From positions 857,104-867,978 of the forward strand of contig MU646353.1 of NCBI GenBank assembly GCA_026770585.1: a DNA stretch of 10,875 nt. Reading direction: 5' to 3'. A program made the position numbers and the translations under genes. Positions 5,918 to 10,875 of the stretch are shown piece after piece. The notes beneath the pieces are model-generated. The model had not been told where the DNA came from and made no database searches. It saw only the letters and a list, made by a program, of their open reading frames with translations. Position 1 is the first letter of the stretch, and every line of letters starts with the position of its first letter. The DNA is from Baffinella frigidus (lineage: Eukaryota > Cryptophyceae > Cryptomonadales > Baffinellaceae).

Positions 5918-8900
5918 ATGGCGGGCACGCGCACTCTTCTCTTCGCGCTTACGCTTGCGTGTGTCACGGCAGATGACTTCGAGCGCTCGCAGCAGCTCGC
6001 CCCGGGGGTCCGGATCGCGTGGACCATTGACAAGCCGAACAGCATGCTCAAGCTTTCGATGTCGGCGAGAAAAGCGGGTTGGGTGGGCTTTGGTTTTGCA
6101 GAGGCCGGTGGGATGAAGGGGAGCGACATCGTCATCTTTGAGAGCGCCTCGTCTCTGTTAACAGATTCTTGGTCAGTCGGGCACAGCAAGCCCACGCCGG
6201 ACTCCTGCCAAGACTGGTCCTTCTCCCACTCTGGGGAAGAAGTCCTCTTCAATACCCTGCGCTGCTCAGCTGCCCGAACCGACCTCGGGACTTACGACCT
6301 CGTTCCTTTGTCGAAGAGTATATCGCTTCGACTCACTCCTGGCAACCCTCTGAACTATCCCTTTGCAGGACGCTCACCGCCGGCGGGGCAGAGGGCGGGA
6401 CGACTTGGTTCGAAGCGGAGCGCGCCCTCGACACGGGGGACGATCAGGTCCGATGCCTCCCTGCTATCCTCGAGTTGCACCACAGCGCTGGAGCACACGT
6501 ATCCTAGGCCTCTCTCCGAATCTCTCCAATCACCAGCCGCCCTCAGAGTTGTACCATGTCGCCTTTTTCCGTGCGGAAAGGAAGATGCACTCCCATTCTG
6601 CAGGCCGGTGCAAGCGTTGGCATGCGTGCTGCGTGCCAACCCTGCTGTATGTGCACGCTTGAAACGATCTGCGTGCACAACATAACTTCCGCCTTCCAAA
6701 GAAGCGCGCACGCACGAAACTGGCCGCGGCCTCTAACCATGCTGACCGATATCTCAATTTCCGGCGGGCAGGATTGGGCGGTGAGCGACGACAGCGGTGA
6801 GGTGCATCCCACGCGCATCATCGCGGCGTGGGGCCCCACCGACCACATCCAACACCACGGACCCGACGACAAGGTACGCGAACCCGCCACTATTGACTGA
6901 ACCATGCCGGGGTCCTAATATCCATACAAGTATTAATTAATTGCTTTCACCCCCTTGCATTTCGGAGTTTTGCCTGAAAATATTTTCAAAATTTATCCGC
7001 TCAAAAAGTTAGAAACGTCATCAATGGAAAGTTTTTGCTTGGATGTGCTCTCAGATTTTTGCTGAGCCATCGGGAAGGGCCCCTTCGGAGGGGCGCAAAA
7101 TGTCGGTCTGTATGAAAATTACCAGGCTTTGACGATCACGAAAATGACTTTCGTGATCATGAGTATGAGCAAAGTTTACGAGCTGGGAATTTGATGATTG
7201 TGAGCATGAGTGAGAATCATGAGCTGGGAATCTTCATGATCATGAGTATGATTGGGCAATAACGGCGAAACCTCTTTAATACATTCAGCAATCAGTAATC
7301 AGCAGCTCATTAGGATCCTAGATGAATTTTGGTCATGAACTCGGCTGTTTTTGAGAGAATTTCATGGAAATAAACTCAATCACGAAATCGAGCTTCATGA
7401 TTGTTTTGTGATCTTTTAATCATGGGGGCAAATTTTGGTGATCATGATTATGATCACGTAATCACGAAGGTTTTCCTGGTGAAATTCGGGGTTGTTCATG
7501 AGCAGATTTCATGATCGTCAAACCCTGAAAATTACTACACAGCCTTCCAAATCGCATTTTTACAATTATTTTGATTTCCATTTTAAAATGAATCTTTTTG
7601 AAACCGTGTAGGCAAAACTCCGAAATCCAAGGGGGTGAAAGCAATTAATTAATACTTGTATGGAGATGAACCAGGAGGGCAACTCGCGCGGGAAGGATTA
7701 GCTCCGGGAAACGCTCGGATCAGTAAAAACAAAACGTTGGTTGGATAAGTCAACCGAAGTCGAACGCTGAAAAGGCGGCGTGTGGTTGGCAGGTGTTCAC
7801 GACCGTGCGCTTCTTCGGGGCACAGGCGGACGCCTCGACGGACACGCTCGCTTCGGTGCTAAGGGAGAGAGAGGGCGTGTGTGTGTGTGAGAGAGATAGA
7901 GCGATAGAGAGAAAGCGAGAGAAAGAGAGAGAGAGAGAGTGTGTGTGTGTTAGAGAGAGAGAGCGAGAACGAGAGAGAGCGAGAGAGAGAGAGAGAGCCC
8001 GTCGTGTCCCATGTACTACCAGCGCGTCCCCTGTCTTGTCCCCTGTCATGACCCGTTTTTTCCTCTCGAGAAGCCGTTCCATCTGGGCGTGTTCAGGATA
8101 TGACCCTCGTTCCGAGGACGCGTGCTTTGCTCGTCCGTTTTTGATTGAGTGTGAGGGTGAACAACCTGCGAGGTCCACTTGACGGTCACTAAGTTCATAA
8201 TCACGCAACCCAGACTGAGTTTTGTAAAGCAACTCGTTATGGTACAAAATGTAAAACGAGACCTCGTTTAAAAAGAAATTGGAGCCCTTTTTAGTTTTAA
8301 GTGATCTTTGTTTTATCATTTGTACCAGAACGAGTTGCTTTACAAAACTCAGTCTGGGTTGAGTCACTATTAAAGCGGACCTCGCAGTTTGTGCACCCTC
8401 ACCAGAGTGCCGGTGTCGGTACGTTTCTTCCGGCGTCACGTGTTGAATGGCGTGTCTTCTCTCTGACAAGTTCTCGCATCATTCGAAGCCCCTCCGTGCT
8501 TCATATGAAGCCCCACCTCGCATCAGTTGCCGCCCCTCCTTGCTTCACCTGAAGCCCCGCATCGCATCAGTTGACGCCCCTTTCTTGCAGGTTCGGAACG
8601 ACCCAGACGTGAAAGTGTTCGAGGTGACGCAGCACGACCTGCTTCTCCCAGAGGAGGAGACATACTACCACCATGAGGTCTCCCTCCCGCTCTTATCTCC
8701 GACTACGAATAAAATGTTGCTTTTCTTCCACGTCTCAAGTTGATTCTCACCTTGAAGACAAACAACTTTGGCGTGTCGAACCAAAAGTGGCTACAATTTC
8801 AAGGTGAGAATCAACTTTAGACGTGGAAGAAAAGCAATATTTTGATTCGTCGTAGGAGATGAGATCAGGAAGCTACAATGCCTACCCAGCCCCGGACATC

Positions 8901-10306
8901 CGGGGTAACGTGACCAATTTCCAATTCAAAATGAAGAAAAGGATCCAATTCCGGTTCAAAACTGGTCCGTGTAGCCTTCTGAGTGGCTCCCGTTGACCGC
9001 ACCCTCCCTCCCGTGGAGAAGAGACTTGTATTGAACTTATGACGTCGGTCCACAAACTCAAGGCGTCCAGAGAGGACCAAGTGACCGCGAACGTGACTTC
9101 ATGTACAACCGGACATGAAGATTCATGTACAACCGGACTCGAACCAAGTGACCGCGAACGTGACTACATGTACAACCGGACATACCTAGGCGTCATCCGG
9201 GCTCTTTACGGAAGGGCGTGTCGTTGGGCTATGTTGGGAGCATTTAAAACCTCAAGGACCTAAAGGCTCAAAATACCCCAATTCCTCTATCCAATAGCTC
9301 CAGAGCTCCCAATGCGGGCGTGTCCCACACCAGGCTCTTGGTCAGGGTATTCCAGGTCCGGTCTTGGAGCCATTGGTCCATTCTTGGAGCCGTTTTCTTC
9401 TGAAAATTAATTTTTGAATGCAGTTTTCCCTTGAAAAAACTACTTTTGAATACCCCCCCCTTTAGGTCCTTCAGGTTCTTCGAGCTCCCAACATAGGCGG
9501 ACACTGGAACTTATCTGTGCAATCCTGCGTGGCTAAGCTGGTCCTCACGTGTGCACCTTCAAGACCTTCAGGCTTGATCCAATCCGGTCATAGCTGGTCA
9601 CCTGACCCTTCCGTGGAAAGTCCCGGTAGGCCCGTCTAGGGGCTGGTTTACAGGTACGCAACCTTCCAGTCACGCGCATGCGATCCCGGGTTTGCGTTGG
9701 TGTAAATTGGTACCCCATCAGGTGTACATTCTTCTGGATGCTGAAGGGTGCTTAGGGTGTACACCCTAATTCCGACGTCAACCTACTTCCGGCGTCAACC
9801 TAATTCAGGATTTCCCAATCACCCTACCGTATTGCATACGGTAGCACCCTACTGAATGCCGGAATTCGGTCTTCCACCCAACATTCGGTGTTCACAAATG
9901 GAGGGTGCCATCCTGGTTCTTTTGCACTGTGGCCTAGAAGTCGGTTTTGAGTCTGCGCCCAAACAAACTCACATAACAACAAGAAGGCTAGCTATGTTGG
10001 CTACCTATGTGCGGCAGCCGAACTGACCTTCATATCGTAGACCTGCTCCAGCTCGCGCTCTCTCTTCTTACGTATAACTCTCAAGCATATAGATACGCGT
10101 GATCCAACAGTCTATGCGCCTTGAGACGAGCCCCCCTCCATTCAGTGCCTGGACGATTCACTCACGTTTCTCCTGGTTGACTAATCCTGGCCACCTTGGC
10201 CACGTATCTCGCAGTGCCTGGACGCGAAGAAGCACCTGGGAATCGACGACGATTCCGACTTCCACATCATCGGCGTCGAGCACCTTGTCGACCCTACCAC
10301 CTCTGA
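5918..10306 (+). CDS. Secreted DOMON and copper type II monooxygenase (DBH/MOXD1-like), 5' part, six exons
   Basis: Exons: 5918-6216, 6369-6447, 6772-6873, 7793-7855, 8591-8677 and 10215-10306, giving 240 codons plus two bases; the gene continues past the window. Residues 1-18 form a signal peptide (MAGTRTLLFALTLACVTA), which is why I chose this ATG. Residues about 25-165 form a DOMON domain: GWVGFGF, GSDIVIF, LLTDSWSVGH, the spliced CQDW/TLTAGG, ALDTGDDQ/DW, then RIIAAWGPTDHIQHHG. From about 185 a Cu2-monooxygenase N-terminal domain begins: FEVTQHDLLLPEEETYYHHE, then FHIIGVEHLVDPTTSE. The copper-binding HH pair expected next would be in a later exon. Known family role: ascorbate-dependent hydroxylation in the secretory pathway or outside the cell; the substrate is unknown. 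Introns 2-5 are phase 0. Exon 4's donor (TTCG/GTGCTA) and exon 5's donor (GAG/GTCTCC) are the least certain. Confidence 0.8.
6922..7663. mobile_element. 742-bp non-autonomous element with 53-bp terminal inverted repeats, in intron 3
   Basis: 6922-6974 and 7611-7663 are inverted copies with one mismatch in 53 bp, starting CCATACAAGTATTAATTAAT. Further in, a weaker inverted pair (around 7120-7146 against 7505-7530, core TTTGACGATCA) shows the element is a foldback with long imperfect arms. The interior is AT-rich with many ATCATGA and CATGAG words and no coding capacity. It fills most of the 919-bp intron 3 (6874-7792). No target-site duplication is evident. Confidence 0.88.
7861..7998. repeat. 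GA/GT compound microsatellite at the start of intron 4
   Basis: Nearly pure GA repeats with two GT blocks (about 7878-7890 and 7939-7951) begin within ten bases of the likely exon 4 donor. Open frames on both strands across this tract (R/E-rich or S/L-rich) are artefacts of it. Confidence 0.9.
8151..8402. mobile_element. 252-bp foldback element in intron 4
   Basis: The ends are GTGAGGGTG and CACCCTCAC. The arms pair over about 100 bp with one indel near 8200, and the inner segment AACCCAGACTGAGTTTTGTA is matched exactly in inverse at the right arm (about 8339-8358). The loop is about 50 bp. There is no coding capacity and no clear target-site duplication. Confidence 0.85.
8489..8590 (+). repeat. 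44-bp tandem repeat that runs into the exon 5 acceptor
   Basis: Units begin at about 8491 and 8535 (CCTCCGTGCTTCA and CCTCCTTGCTTCA, with shared GAAGCCCC and TCGCATCAGTTG). A third, cut-off start at 8577-8590 (CCCCTTTCTTGCAG) forms the polypyrimidine tract and AG of the exon 5 3' splice site. Confidence 0.75.
8695..8860. mobile_element. 166-bp foldback element just inside intron 5
   Basis: Arms 8695-8756 and 8798-8860 are inverted copies with small indels. They share GTTGATTCTCACCTTGAA and CTTTTCTTCCACGTCT, with ATCTCC/GGAGAT at the outer ends. It starts 17 bases after the predicted exon 5 donor. The open frame reading through exon 5 into this element is probably not translated. Confidence 0.8.
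8861..9076. other. Intron 5 sequence without recognised features
   Basis: A short direct echo (CCAATTTCCAATTC near 8914 and CCAATTCCGGTTC near 8944) is the only structure I see. No coding signal. Confidence 0.4.
9077..9183. repeat. Direct duplication in intron 5
   Basis: A 41-bp segment (ACCAAGTGACCGCGAACGTG followed by an ATGTACAACCGGACAT word) occurs at about 9077-9117 and 9143-9183, and the CATGTACAACCGGAC part occurs a third time at about 9124-9138. Confidence 0.75.
9203..9500. mobile_element. Smaller relative of the large foldback element, in intron 5
   Basis: 9203-9266 matches the outer part of the arm at 6-60 closely (GAAGGGCGTGTCGTTGGGCT, then the AAGGACCTAAAGG end). Within this segment 9229-9279 pairs imperfectly with 9448-9496 (CTATGTTGGGAGC ... 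GCTCCCAACATAG). It therefore shares its ends with the 6-871 element but has a different, shorter interior. No coding capacity. Confidence 0.7.
9501..9751. other. Intron 5 sequence, nothing recognised
   Basis: No domain, RNA gene or strong repeat was found here. Confidence 0.4.
9752..9844. repeat. Palindromes and a short tandem repeat in intron 5
   Basis: 9752-9769 is a perfect 18-bp palindrome, TTAGGGTGTACACCCTAA, which reads as two telomere-like units head to head. 9770-9802 holds two copies of TTCCGRCGTCAACCTA. 9824-9844 is a 9-bp stem hairpin (CTACCGTAT, TGC, ATACGGTAG). Confidence 0.75.
9845..10214 (+). other. 3' end of intron 5, with a decoy acceptor
   Basis: The word CAGTGCCTGGACG at about 10144-10156 recurs at 10212-10224, where it spans the predicted exon 6 acceptor (CTCGCAG/TGCCTGG). 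I prefer the second copy because only it leads into the frame matching the monooxygenase family. Upstream of it, GTTGACTAATCC near 10177 contains a CTAAT branch-point-like word. Confidence 0.5.
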
Positions 10307-10361
10307 GTACCCTCACCCTTACACCCTACACCCTACACCCTACACTACCCTACACCGTACA
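10307..10361 (+). repeat. CCCTACA heptamers right after exon 6
   Basis: Telomere-like CCCTACA units begin within a few bases of the predicted exon 6 donor (GA/GTACCC). They are the complement of the TGTAGGG block inside the kinase intron. Confidence 0.7.
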
Positions 10362-10620
10362 CCCTCAACCTTGAACCCTGAACCATGCACCCTGAACCCT
10401 GAACCCTGAATCATGAACCCTGGCAACTGGACCAGGTGTTCAACTCTACCACCTCCGAGTGAGTCCACGATCCTCTGACCCTCAACCTTGAACCCTGAAC
10501 CGTGCACCATGCACCCTGAACCCTGAACCCTGAAACCTGGCAACTGGACGAGGTGTTCAACTCTACCACCTACGAGTGAGTGCACTTGATCCACGACTCT
10601 CAACCTTGAACCCTCAACCC
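10362..10620 (+). repeat. 117-119-bp tandem repeat containing telomere-like units and an exon-end-like segment
   Basis: Units start near 10362, 10479 and 10598 (CCCTCAACCTTGAACCC). The first two contain CCCTGAA heptamers, then CCTGGCAACTGGAC, then GTGTTCAACTCTACCACCT and a GTGAGT word. The last part resembles the 3' end of exon 6 plus its donor (about 19 of 24 positions by eye). The third unit is partial. Confidence 0.75.
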
Positions 10621-10875
10621 TCCACCCGCAACCACAAACCCTGACACCAGAAGCACCCCTACCAACACCGAGTTCGTCCACTACCCTCAACCCTCAACCC
10701 GAAACCTTGAACCGGAAACCTTCAACCCTGAACCCTGACCCCTGAACACTGAACACTGAACCCTGAACACTGAACACTGGACCCTGAACACTGCACACTG
10801 GACCCTAACCCCTAAGCCCTAACACCTAACCCCTAACCCCTAAACCCTAAACCCTGAACCCTAAACCCTGAACCC
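10621..10875 (+). repeat. Degenerate telomere-like array to the window end
   Basis: CCCTGAA, CACTGAA, CCCTAAC and CCCTAAA units with a near 7-bp period run to the right edge. They lie in the presumed intron after exon 6 of the monooxygenase gene, again with the C-rich strand as sense strand. Confidence 0.75.

Noticed and set aside
6217-6368. Reading straight through intron 1 in the exon 1 frame
   Set aside because: The frame loses DOMON similarity after CQDW. Splicing at 6216/6369 recovers TWFEAERALDTGDDQ in the expected place.
7750-8469. 239-codon open frame on the minus strand
   Set aside because: It reads through the GA/GT microsatellite and both arms of the 252-bp foldback element, and lies antisense to a better-supported gene.
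9077-9183. CRISPR-like array
   Set aside because: There are only two full copies plus a fragment, with no regular spacers and in a eukaryotic intron.
1-10875. tRNA or rRNA genes
   Set aside because: I scanned for T-loop-like GGTTCRA words and cloverleaf arms and found none that fold; no rRNA-like segment was recognised.
10621-10875. A true chromosome end at the right edge
   Set aside because: The units are heavily mixed and degenerate (CCCTGAA, CACTGAA, CCCTAAC), and a gene appears to continue across them, so an interstitial array is more likely.

Overview
The window is nuclear DNA from a eukaryote, most likely a microbial alga or other protist with a repeat-rich genome. The evidence is spliced genes with GT...AG introns, no operon-like packing, GC-rich exons set in AT-richer or repetitive introns, many small foldback elements without transposase genes, and long degenerate arrays of 7-bp telomere-like repeats of the TTTAGGG type. 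Such repeats and gene families occur in several algal groups (green algae, haptophytes, dinoflagellates, others), and the sequence alone does not decide between them.

Layout. Bases 1-3899 hold no gene I can support. They contain a large foldback element (6-871), a short dispersed 31-bp repeat, two copies of a small TA-flanked inverted-repeat element (1643-1768 and 3534-3650), hairpins, and a degenerate telomere-like array (2635-3105). Bases 3900-4748, minus strand, are the 3' part of a kinase gene: a small exon with part of the catalytic loop (4688-4748), then a terminal exon (3900-4451) with the DYG motif, the rest of the kinase C-lobe and a C-terminal C3HC4 RING finger. The intron between them is almost entirely telomere-like repeat. 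The upstream exons (N-lobe, HRD) were not found. Bases 4749-5917 form the interval between this gene and a divergent plus-strand gene.

From 5918 to the right edge runs the 5' part of a second gene, which I assembled by hand as six exons. It encodes a signal peptide, a DOMON domain and the start of a copper type II ascorbate-dependent monooxygenase domain, that is, a secreted DBH/MOXD1-like protein. The gene continues beyond the window. Its introns are loaded with insertions: a 742-bp element with 53-bp terminal inverted repeats, a GA/GT microsatellite, a 252-bp foldback element, a 44-bp tandem repeat that runs into a 3' splice site, a 166-bp foldback element, a third relative of the large foldback family, and telomere-like repeats that carry copies of an exon end.

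The two genes are not evidently related in function. The most notable pattern is shared: telomere-like heptamer arrays lie inside introns of both divergently transcribed genes, and in both the C-rich strand (CCCTAAA, CCCTACA, CCCTGAA) is the sense strand.
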